Assembly: GCA_039027055.1 (NCBI GenBank)
Contig: JBCCLD010000275.1
Location: forward strand, 1-6,405
Direction of reading: 5' to 3'
Source of the DNA: JBCBEX01 sp039027055
GTDB lineage: Bacteria > Bacteroidota > Rhodothermia > Rhodothermales > Rubricoccaceae
Length of the DNA: 6,405 nucleotides
The translations under genes were made by a program, and so were the position numbers. Numbering within the stretch: the stretch's first letter is position 1; the number at the start of each line of letters is the position of its first letter. Under the pieces are notes generated by a model, which saw only the letters and a list, made by a program, of their open reading frames with translations, ran no database searches and was not told where the DNA came from. This document shows positions 1 to 5,052 of this stretch, piece after piece.

Positions 1-235
1 CGCGGATGCCCTCGACGCCGTTGATGCGCTCCTCCAGCGGCTCGGTGATCTGCGCCGCGATGACCTCGGCGTTGGCACCGCGGTAGCTCGTCGACACCGA
101 GATCACGGGCGGGTCCACCGCTGGGTACTCGCGCACGCCGATGTTGAAATACGCCAGCGCCCCGCCCAGCACGCTGACGAGCGAGAAGACCGTCGCGAGG
201 ACCGGCCGCCGGATCGAGAGGGTGTAGTGGGTCAT
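1..235 (-). CDS. RND efflux pump, inner-membrane transporter (N-terminus only)
   Basis: This is the first 78 codons of an AcrB/MexB-like RND permease, the proton-driven inner-membrane pump of a tripartite efflux complex. The gene runs off the left edge. It starts at the ATG complementary to 233-235. A short cytoplasmic basic segment (MTHYTLSIRRP) leads into TM1 at about residues 11-30. The start of the periplasmic porter domain follows, with the family-typical pattern EYPAVDPPVISVSTSYRGAN at residues 36-55 and then ITEPLEERINGVEGI. This pattern fits the HAE (hydrophobe/amphiphile) branch better than heavy-metal pumps; that assignment rests on family knowledge and the first ~80 of about 1,000 residues, so the substrate cannot be inferred. 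It lies downstream of its adaptor gene (618-1724) on the same strand, but with a 382-bp gap rather than the usual few bases. There is no Shine-Dalgarno; a C-rich run (GCCCCACCCC) precedes the ATG. Confidence 0.9.
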   Translation of the reverse strand, partial: MTHYTLSIRRPVLATVFSLVSVLGGALAYFNIGVREYPAVDPPVISVSTSYRGANAEVIAAQITEPLEERINGVEGIR

Positions 236-287
236 GGGGTGGGGCTCCGGCGTGCCAGGGCGGGAAGACGAGGCGAGAAGCTGATGC

Positions 288-560
288 GTGTTACGTGTTG
301 CGTGTTGGGGAAAACACCAAGTAGTCCCCTACCTCTCACTCCTGTCATCCTGAGCGAGCGCAGCGAGCCGAAGGATCTGCGGGCCAGCTTCCAAGTCAAG
401 GAGTAAGCGACGAGGCGGACAGGGATCCTTCGGCTTCGTCCGATGTGCGGACTCCGCTCAGGATGACAAGGAAGTACATCCGTGCCATACCTGGATAAAC
501 CAGCGGCCCGCTCAATGGGCAAGGACGAGCAAGACGCATTCAACACGCAATACGCAACAC
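288..560. repeat. MITE-like nested inverted repeat (outer arms)
   Basis: The 20-bp arm at 288-307 (GTGTTACGTGTTGCGTGTTG) matches the reverse complement of 541-560 at 18 of 20 positions, enclosing 233 bp of non-coding DNA. Each arm is itself an 8-bp-period run of GCGTGTTG/GCGTATTG-type words, and the right arm continues to about 568. No target-site duplication is obvious at the borders. A small non-autonomous mobile element is one reading; two independently placed word repeats in opposite orientation is the other. Confidence 0.6.
343..468. repeat. Long imperfect palindrome of the TGTCATCCTGAGCG type
   Basis: TGTCATCCTGAGCG at 343-356 is exactly complementary to 455-468, and GCCGAAGGATC at 367-377 is exactly complementary to 424-434. 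Together they give a two-part stem with internal loops and a 46-nt apical loop (378-423). The words TCATCCTGAGCG...CGAAGGATC match, from memory, a dispersed intergenic repeat seen in many unrelated bacterial genomes; its translated frames give the familiar 'CHPERS' and 'SLRSLRMT' spurious peptides, which also occur here. In RNA this would be a strong hairpin between the adaptor stop codon and the pump start codon. Confidence 0.8.
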
Positions 561-617
561 GCAACACGTGCAGCCTCCGCACGACCAAACCCGAGCACCG
601 AACGTCCACGCCCCCCA

Positions 618-1724
618 TCACTCCACCTCCCCGTCTTCGCCGAGCGACGCGTCGAAGCCGGCGACGCGGACAGGCTGCCCGGCGCGGAGCGACTGCAGGC
701 CGCTCGTGATCACCGTGTCGCCGGGGGCGAGGCCGTCGGTGATCTGCACGGCCGCCTCGGTGCGGATGCCCGTCTCCACGCGGCGCAGCGTGGCCTGCCC
801 GTCCTGCACGGTCCAGACGCGCTTGCCGCCCAACTCTGACACCACCGCAATGGCCGGCACCGGCAGCGCGTCGGCGATCTCTTCGACGAGCACCTCGATG
901 TCGGCGAACGCGCCGGGGAGCAGCGCGCCGTCGGGGTTGGGCACGCGGGCGCGCACGAGCAGCGTCCGGGTGTCGCGCTCCACGCGCGGCTCGATGGCGT
1001 AGACCGTACCGGTGGCGACGTCGGCGGCTCCGGCGATGGTGAAGCGGACGGCGTCGCCGAGGGCGACCTGCGACGTGTAGCGCTCCGGCAGGGCAAATTC
1101 GAGCTTCATCGGGCTGAGCCGTTGCAGCGTGGCGATGCGCGTCTGCGGCGTCACGATCGCGCCCTCGCTGAGGTAGCGCAGCCCAATCACGCCGCTGAAG
1201 GGAGCGCGCACCTGCGTCTGGTCGAGGCGCGCTTCCACGAGGTCGAGTTCGGCGCGGAGCACGTTGAGTTCGGCCAGCGCCCCGTCATACGTGTCCTGGC
1301 TCACGGCGCCTGATTCGAGGAGTTGGCGCTGCCGGGCCTCGCGCGTCTCAGCGAGATGGATGCGGGTGCGGAGTTGCTCGCGCTCGGCCTGCAGGACGGC
1401 GTCGTTGACTTGGAGAAGCACCTGCCCGGCGCGGACGGCGCGGCCCTCCTGGAAGCGGATCGCCGTCACGCGGCCCGACACCTCGGCGGCGAGGTCCACC
1501 GCTTCGTCGGCGATGAGGCTGCCCGTGGCACGGATGCGGTCGCGCATGAGCCGCGGCGTGGCGACGTAGCCGACGACATTAGCAGGGGTGCTGCCGGGAG
1601 GCGGTCCTGCACTGGACGCAGATCCGTCGCTGGCGAGGAGCGGCTGCACCTTCGGCCAGGCGAGCAGCCCGAGGACGACGAGCGCGATCGCGCCGAGGAG
1701 AAGGCGTTTTTGCCAGACGGGCAT
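618..1724 (-). CDS. RND efflux periplasmic adaptor (membrane fusion protein, HlyD/AcrA family)
   Basis: This 368-residue adaptor bridges the RND pump and an outer-membrane channel across the periplasm. The start is the ATG complementary to 1722-1724; it gives a short basic N-terminus and one hydrophobic anchor at about residues 8-23. No lipobox cysteine is present, so it is TM-anchored rather than a lipoprotein. Next come a Pro/Ser/Gly linker (about 33-48) and the first lipoyl half (78-108, with the EVSGRVTAI and GQVLLQVND patterns). The helical hairpin is at about 110-168, short as in many adaptors. The second lipoyl half (170-200) carries VRAPFSGVIG. A beta-barrel (about 205-280) and a membrane-proximal domain (about 285-355) complete it. 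The length is typical of the family. The RND pump gene follows on the same strand, supporting a shared function. No outer-membrane channel gene is visible, so it may lie beyond the left edge or elsewhere. Confidence 0.94.
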   Translation of the reverse strand: MPVWQKRLLLGAIALVVLGLLAWPKVQPLLASDGSASSAGPPPGSTPANVVGYVATPRLMRDRIRATGSLIADEAVDLAAEVSGRVTAIRFQEGRAVRAGQVLLQVNDAVLQAEREQLRTRIHLAETREARQRQLLESGAVSQDTYDGALAELNVLRAELDLVEARLDQTQVRAPFSGVIGLRYLSEGAIVTPQTRIATLQRLSPMKLEFALPERYTSQVALGDAVRFTIAGAADVATGTVYAIEPRVERDTRTLLVRARVPNPDGALLPGAFADIEVLVEEIADALPVPAIAVVSELGGKRVWTVQDGQATLRRVETGIRTEAAVQITDGLAPGDTVITSGLQSLRAGQPVRVAGFDASLGEDGEVE

Positions 1725-1904
1725 GAGCCGGGAGAGAAGGGCGAAAGACGAGACGTGGCCGGTGGAACGAGGTCAGCGCCGCAAAGCTCCCGCGGGTGGG
1801 GTCACGGTGCTGGGCGTGCGGGTTCAGCGTCACAGCACGTGGTGCGTATGGCGTGTTACGTATCGTGGGAGCACTCGCCGTCTTTTCCCCACTTGCTGCT
1901 CCCA
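1725..1904. promoter_or_regulatory. Divergent intergenic region between adaptor and SDR genes
   Basis: This 180-bp gap must hold the 5' regions of both the minus-strand efflux genes and the plus-strand dehydrogenase. It contains the 11-mer GCGTGTTACGT at 1851-1861 inside a run of similar words (about 1842-1868). The same 11-mer occurs at 286-296, so each efflux gene has one upstream in the same orientation: 51 bp from the pump start and 127 bp from the adaptor start. No promoter can be assigned with confidence, and no Shine-Dalgarno precedes either start. Confidence 0.4.
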
Positions 1905-2693
1905 ATGACTTCGCCTAGCACTCATACCTTTCGTCTCGATGGCAACGTCGCGGTGGTCACCGGGGCGAGCCGCGGGATCGGGCGGGCCATCGCCGAGGGC
2001 TTTGCCGCAGCGGGAGCGCAGGTCGTGCTCGCGAGCCGCACGCAGGCGGCGCTGGACGAGGTCGCGCAGGCGATTACCGACGTGGGCGGCACGGCGCTCG
2101 CCGTCGCCACGCACACCGGAAGCGCCGAGGCCGTGGCCGCGCTCGTGCAGCAGGCTACGGACGCCTTCGGTGGCATCGACATCGTCGTCAACAACGCCGC
2201 GACGAACCCGCACTTCGGGCCGCTCCTCACGAGCGAGATGTCGCAGTGGGACAAGACCTACGACGTCAACGTGAAGGGGTATTTCCGGCTCATCCAGGCC
2301 TGCGCGCCCTCCATGAAGGCGCGGGGCGGCGGTAGCATCCTCAACGTCGCGTCCGTGGCAGGCGAGCGCCCGCAGCCCGGCATGGGCGTCTACTGCGTCT
2401 CGAAGGCCGCCGTGCTCATGCTCACCGACGTCCTCGCCGCCGAACTCGCGTCGAGCGGTATCCGCGTCAATGCGCTCGTGCCGGGCTTCATCAAGACCGA
2501 CTTCTCCCGCGTGCTCTGGGAGAACGAGGCCATGCACCAGCAGATTCTTCAGCTCATCCCCCAGCGCCGCATGGCGATGCCTGAGGAACTCGTCCCGCTC
2601 GCGGTCTACCTCGCCGCTGATGCGTCCAGGTTCATGACCGGCGCGCACCTCCGCGTCGACGGGGGGCAACTTGTCGGGACACCCGGGATATAG
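1905..2693 (+). CDS. Short-chain dehydrogenase/reductase, DHRS4-like
   Basis: This is a 262-residue classical SDR oxidoreductase, the standard length for the family. The Rossmann cofactor motif TGASRGIG is at 19-26. The S44-R45 pair after the second strand suggests NADP(H) preference. NNAA (96-99) stabilises the central sheet. The catalytic tetrad is N122, S150, Y163 and K167 (YCVSK). The C-terminal half, including PGFIKTDFSRVLW (193-205) and VDGG (251-254), closely resembles the DHRS4 carbonyl/retinol reductase group, as does NNAATNP. The physiological substrate is unknown. The start at 1905 is the first in-frame ATG giving the normal short lead-in to the Rossmann fold. The frame stays open upstream, antisense to the adaptor gene, but that part resembles nothing. 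There is no Shine-Dalgarno. The gene stands alone between a divergent and a convergent neighbour, so it is probably monocistronic. Confidence 0.94.
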   Translation: MTSPSTHTFRLDGNVAVVTGASRGIGRAIAEGFAAAGAQVVLASRTQAALDEVAQAITDVGGTALAVATHTGSAEAVAALVQQATDAFGGIDIVVNNAATNPHFGPLLTSEMSQWDKTYDVNVKGYFRLIQACAPSMKARGGGSILNVASVAGERPQPGMGVYCVSKAAVLMLTDVLAAELASSGIRVNALVPGFIKTDFSRVLWENEAMHQQILQLIPQRRMAMPEELVPLAVYLAADASRFMTGAHLRVDGGQLVGTPGI

Positions 2694-2709
2694 GGGGAGT
2701 GCTGCGGTG

Positions 2710-2731
2710 CGGCTGTGTCGCGGTGCAGCCG
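2710..2731. terminator. Weak hairpin in a convergent gap
   Basis: CGGCTG (2710-2715) and CAGCCG (2726-2731) form a perfect 6-bp GC stem with a 10-nt loop in the 48-bp gap between the convergent SDR and small-protein genes. The position suits a two-way terminator, but neither side has a T-run, so the call is tentative. Confidence 0.25.
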
Positions 2732-2741
2732 GGGCGGTGGG

Positions 2742-2996
2742 TCAGAAGACGAGGCGGTAGAGCGCGCGGTCGAAGGCGGAGGCGTCGTTCCAGACACTGT
2801 GGTACGGCCCATCGCATGTGACGCGTGTTCCCTCTTGGCCGAGTCGGTTCTCATCAGCCACGAGCGTCATGATGCCTCCGCTGTCGCTGCACACGGCCTC
2901 GCCATGCAGGTGAATCTTGACCGCCCCCTGCGAGGCAACGATCGACGTGGCACTCAGCAGCGCGAAGACGAAGAAGGTGCGCGAAAAGGTCAACAT
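2742..2996 (-). CDS. Small putative exported protein, family unknown
   Basis: This 84-residue protein is not recognised. It has a convincing Sec signal peptide: MLTFSR followed by a hydrophobic core (FFVFALLSATSIV), with likely cleavage after A21 or S22. That leaves a mature protein of about 62 residues with two cysteines (C36 and C61) that could form a periplasmic disulfide. The mature part is polar and mixed (KIHLHGEAVCSDSGG..., ending ALYRLVF) with no repeat or known motif. Codon third positions are mostly G or C, as in neighbouring genes, which supports real coding. It is convergent with the SDR gene (48 bp apart) and divergent from bioY (347 bp apart), so it appears to be transcribed alone. 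No Shine-Dalgarno precedes the ATG. A spurious frame cannot be excluded at this length; a close homologue would settle it. Confidence 0.55.
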   Translation of the reverse strand: MLTFSRTFFVFALLSATSIVASQGAVKIHLHGEAVCSDSGGIMTLVADENRLGQEGTRVTCDGPYHSVWNDASAFDRALYRLVF

Positions 2997-3121
2997 GGAA
3001 TCGTGAGCGAGGTAGACGTTAGGGTTGAAAGGGGAATCGGCCGAAGGGCCTCGGGCTTAAATCGTAGCAGGAATCGAAGGCACAAGCGGGAGCCGCACGC
3101 ACAGACGACTCCTATCTAGCC

Positions 3122-3264
3122 CAAGTTGTGGGCTATGGCTCAGCGCTGCGCTGCGGACGGTCTGTAGAGGGTGGCGGGTAGGGAGTGGGGCGTCCTTTCC
3201 ACCCCCCTACTCCCCACCCCCGACCCCCTCCATGTTGAGAACAGATCGGATCGGGCACAACTTG
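3122..3264. repeat. Nested inverted repeat with G-quadruplex arms
   Basis: The outer arms CAAGTTGTG (3122-3130) and CACAACTTG (3256-3264) are perfectly complementary. Inside lies a long hairpin: GGGTAGGGAGTGGGG (3176-3190) opposite CCCCTACTCCCCACCC (3204-3219), pairing almost throughout with a 13-nt loop. The left arm extends into four G-runs (3169-3190) that meet the canonical G-quadruplex rule on the plus strand. The right arm has four C-runs (3202-3228) that do so on the minus strand. Confidence 0.7.
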
Positions 3265-3302
3265 AGGTGTCTAGCTCCTCACCGGGCTGCGCTGCGGCTT
3301 CG

Positions 3303-3310
3303 TATCTTTT
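3303..3310 (+). promoter_or_regulatory. Possible Bacteroidota-type -7 element for bioY
   Basis: TATCTTTT, 33 bp before the bioY ATG, resembles the Bacteroidota -7 consensus TAnnTTTG and is one of few AT-rich words here. No matching TTG lies at the expected distance upstream, so support is weak. Confidence 0.2.
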
Positions 3311-3343
3311 CGATGCCCGTAACAACCACCCAGCGCTCCCCCG

Positions 3344-3925
3344 ATGGCTACGCTCTCGCTCCACTCGCCCCGCACCTCGGCCCTGGACCGGCTCCGCAGC
3401 GACCACGCCTCCGCGGCGATGCAGGTCGCGGGCATCGTGGCGTTCGCGCTGCTGGCCGCCGCCGGGGCGCAGCTGCGGATCTACCTCTGGGAGGTGCCGA
3501 TCACGCTCCAGACGCTCGCGGTCTACGGCAGCGGCCTCGTGCTCGGCAGCCGCAACGGCGCGCTCTCGATGCTGCTCTACCTCGCGCTCGGCCTCGTGCT
3601 GCCCGTCTTCGCGGGCGACGCCTACGGCCCCGCCTACTTCGCGGGCGCAACGGGCGGCTACCTCCTCGGCTACCCCCTCGCGGCGGCCACCATCGGGGCA
3701 CTCTCGCGGCGCTGGAACAGCCTCTCGGGCAGCGCCCTCGCCATCTTCGCCGGGTCGGCGGTGCTCTTCACGTGCGGCGTCACGTGGCTGCACTTCGCTG
3801 CCGGGCACGCCACCTGGGCCGAGTCGATCCAGAAGGGCTGGCTGAGCTTCATCGTCTGGGACCTGACGAAGGTCGCGCTCGTGGCGCTGCTCTACTCCGG
3901 TGCACGCCGGATGCTGCGCCGGTAG
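3344..3925 (+). CDS. bioY: BioY biotin transporter, substrate-binding membrane subunit
   Basis: BioY is the integral-membrane biotin-binding (S) component of an ECF-type vitamin importer in the inner membrane. The 193-residue length is normal. A polar N-terminus (1-25) is followed by TM1 (about 26-44) and then the family signature VPITLQTLAV (51-60), with G62, LG (67-68) and R70. Next come a YL..G...PVFAG segment (79-91) and the strongly conserved TGGYLLGYPLA (103-113). The final helix carries the conserved D173..K176 pair (WDLTKVALV). The ATG at 3344 is preferred; an internal ATG at residue 26 would remove only the polar lead and cannot be fully excluded. No EcfA/BioM ATPase or EcfT/BioN gene is adjacent, so this is a solitary bioY, which either shares an energising module encoded elsewhere or works without one. 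Its stop codon lies 33 bp from the end of the convergent tonB. No Shine-Dalgarno is present. Confidence 0.93.
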   Translation: MATLSLHSPRTSALDRLRSDHASAAMQVAGIVAFALLAAAGAQLRIYLWEVPITLQTLAVYGSGLVLGSRNGALSMLLYLALGLVLPVFAGDAYGPAYFAGATGGYLLGYPLAAATIGALSRRWNSLSGSALAIFAGSAVLFTCGVTWLHFAAGHATWAESIQKGWLSFIVWDLTKVALVALLYSGARRMLRR

Positions 3926-3958
3926 CTCGGCTGCGGCGTCCTAGCTACGGCGTCTCAT

Positions 3959-4648
3959 CTACACCCCGAAGCTGTACACCGTGGTCGTGTAGGCACGGAC
4001 GCGGGCGCCCTCGTGGCGGGCCGGGCGGAAGCGCTCGCGTCGGGCCGCATCCAGCGCCGCCTCCTCCACGCCATAGCCAATAGCATCCACGGCGCGCTCC
4101 TCGTCGCCGCGCAACAGGAGGCGCTCGACGATCTCAGCCTCCGTCACCTGGCCGGTCTCCGTGACGAGCACTTTCACGCGGACGCGGGCCTGCACTCCTG
4201 CCCGCCGGGCTGCGTCGGGGTAGGGAGGGGGACTGATCATGAGCCGCGAGGGGCTTCGCTGCGGGCGCTCCACGAGGGCAGGCGCTGCCGGCGCGGGGGC
4301 AGGCGTTGCCTCGCGGACGGGGGCGTCGGGGATCGTGATCTCCGTCGGCAGGTCGAGCGTCGGCTCCTCGAAGTCGAGTTCCTCGTCGAGGATCTCCACG
4401 TCGTCCGGGACTTCGACGGGGGGGAGCAACGTCGGGGGCGGCGGGGGCGGCGGGGGCGCCTGCACCGTCTGCGCGATCTCTTCTAGAACGACCAACTCGG
4501 GAGCCGTGACGTCGTACACCGGCGCGTCCGCCGGGGCAAGGAGGTCCTTCGGCCAGAACGTGAACACTGCGCACACCAACGCCAGGCTCGCCGCGAGCGC
4601 AGCGAGGCCTCGGATGCGATGGGCGACAGGATCGTGGTGGATGGACAC
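3959..4648 (-). CDS. tonB: TonB energy transducer
   Basis: TonB spans the periplasm to pass proton-motive-force energy from ExbB/ExbD to outer-membrane TonB-dependent receptors. With the GTG start complementary to 4646-4648 it has 229 residues. It has a short basic cytoplasmic end, one TM helix (about 13-31), a Pro/acidic spacer with eight consecutive prolines (65-72), an acidic stretch (81-96) and an Ala/Pro run (115-124). The C-terminal TonB fold begins YPDAARRAGVQARVRVKV (143-160) and includes VTETGQVTEAEIV and RFRPARHEGARV. About ten residues more than usual separate the strand at 165-174 from the AALDAARRERFRPA helix, perhaps a lineage feature. The frame is open upstream to an ATG at 5072-5074, but that 142-residue extension is low-complexity Arg/Gly-rich and would bury the TM helix, so GTG is chosen. 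The polyproline codons are a 9-nt tandem repeat (4434-4457). No exbB or exbD is adjacent. Confidence 0.92.
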   Translation of the reverse strand: MSIHHDPVAHRIRGLAALAASLALVCAVFTFWPKDLLAPADAPVYDVTAPELVVLEEIAQTVQAPPPPPPPPTLLPPVEVPDDVEILDEELDFEEPTLDLPTEITIPDAPVREATPAPAPAAPALVERPQRSPSRLMISPPPYPDAARRAGVQARVRVKVLVTETGQVTEAEIVERLLLRGDEERAVDAIGYGVEEAALDAARRERFRPARHEGARVRAYTTTVYSFGV

Positions 4649-4653
4649 GACGC

Positions 4654-4686
4654 GTGGGACGTTGGGAAACAGTGGAACGTAGGAAC
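4654..4686. repeat. Degenerate tandem repeat of a GTnGGAAC word
   Basis: Four consecutive related units are visible: GTGGGAC (4654-4660), GTTGGGAAAC (4661-4670), GTGGAAC (4672-4678) and GTAGGAAC (4679-4686). They sit 5 bp upstream of the tonB start codon, so they would form the tonB 5' untranslated region or core promoter. Their role is unknown. Confidence 0.55.
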
Positions 4687-4935
4687 GAGGGCGCGGCGTG
4701 CCGAGCCGGAGGGCGGTGAATGGCGCCCTGGTCTCTGCCAGCGGTTCGATGCCTGAGGCGAGCGGAGCGTTTCTGCGTGTGGATAAGTCAGCGGACCTCA
4801 ACCCGGGCTGGGTCCGTAGGTTGCGCCGGCCGGCGTGAACCGGGAAGATCACGCAAAGGCCCGCCGTCGATGCGGAACAGCCGCCACCTCCTCCCGTAGC
4901 TTGCCGGACCGCTACCCCACCGCTTGTTGCTGGCC

Positions 4936-5022
4936 ATGCCTGGCCCTCCCTTCGACCACGGACCCCAGCTCTCTGCCCTGAGCCCCTTGTTCGAGCCGTC
5001 GCTCGACGCCGTCTGCCGTTGA
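4936..5022 (+). CDS. Possible 28-codon leader peptide upstream of carA
   Basis: An ATG ORF reads MPGPPFDHGPQLSALSPLFE and continues PSLDAVCR, with its TGA at 5020-5022, the base immediately before the terminator stem begins at 5023. A ribosome at the end of this ORF would cover the 5' arm of the terminator, as in pyrimidine- or amino-acid-responsive attenuators such as E. coli pyrBI. There is no run of arginine codons; the single Arg (CGT) is the last sense codon. Short ORFs arise readily by chance in GC-rich DNA and no Shine-Dalgarno is seen, so this is tentative. Confidence 0.25.
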   Translation: MPGPPFDHGPQLSALSPLFEPSLDAVCR

Positions 5023-5052
5023 CCTTCCCGCTGCCCGGGGAGGTTTTTTTTT
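5023..5052 (+). terminator. Rho-independent terminator / candidate attenuator before carA
   Basis: The stem CCTTCCC (5023-5029) pairs with GGGGAGG (5037-5043), seven pairs with one T-G wobble, across a 7-nt loop. It is followed directly by nine T residues (5044-5052). This is the standard intrinsic-terminator layout, oriented for plus-strand transcription, and it ends 42 bp before the carA ATG. No plus-strand protein gene lies between bioY (ending at 3925) and here. The terminated transcript is therefore most simply the carA leader itself, making it an attenuator; a small RNA or an antisense transcript through tonB is the alternative. Confidence 0.75.

Larger units (their letters stand above)
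236..617. other. 382-bp non-coding gap between adaptor and pump genes
   Basis: No credible gene lies here. The gap is dominated by nested repeats: GCGTGTTG-type arms at 288-307 and 541-560, and a long imperfect palindrome at 343-468. Short frames are open on both strands, but their translations are only read-outs of these repeats. The gap interrupts what would normally be a tight adaptor-pump operon, so the pump may rely on read-through past the hairpin or on its own promoter in this gap. No convincing promoter was identified. Confidence 0.8.
2997..3343. other. 347-bp divergent non-coding region upstream of bioY and the small exported protein
   Basis: No gene was found here. The left part (2997-3120) is more AT-rich than its surroundings and includes CTTAAATCGTA near 3056-3066, the best place for a promoter of the minus-strand gene. 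A loose TA(N3)TTT plus TTG arrangement (3059-3066, 3083-3085, minus strand) is visible but does not fit a consensus. The middle (3122-3264) is a nested inverted repeat around a G-quadruplex hairpin. The right part holds a possible bioY promoter element at 3303-3310. No biotin-repressor (BirA) operator was recognised. Confidence 0.6.

Noticed and set aside
232..621. 129-codon minus-strand open frame between pump and adaptor
   Set aside because: Its translation is a read-out of the intergenic repeats (CHPERS and SLRSLRMT peptides) and it overlaps both flanking genes' ends.
482..1002. Plus-strand frames at 482-709 and 568-1002
   Set aside because: They begin in the GCGTGTTG-type repeat or intergenic DNA and run antisense into the adaptor gene; their composition is Arg/Ser/Thr-rich shadow sequence.
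1323..1904. N-terminal extension of the SDR frame (194 extra residues)
   Set aside because: It is antisense to the adaptor gene and resembles no domain; the SDR fold starts normally after the ATG at 1905.
1830..2669. 279-codon minus-strand frame opposite the SDR gene
   Set aside because: His/Arg/Asp-rich shadow typical of GC-rich antisense frames; the SDR on the other strand has all catalytic motifs.
2997..3343. BirA operator or biotin riboswitch-like control before bioY
   Set aside because: No TTGT(N)AACC...GGTT(N)ACAA-like pair was found; the only inverted word, CAAGTTGTG, does not match.
3140..3808. 222-codon minus-strand frame opposite bioY, and 283-codon plus-strand frame at 3232-4083
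   Set aside because: Low-complexity Arg/Glu/Ala-rich or Arg/Gly-rich shadows; BioY signatures are clear in the chosen frame.
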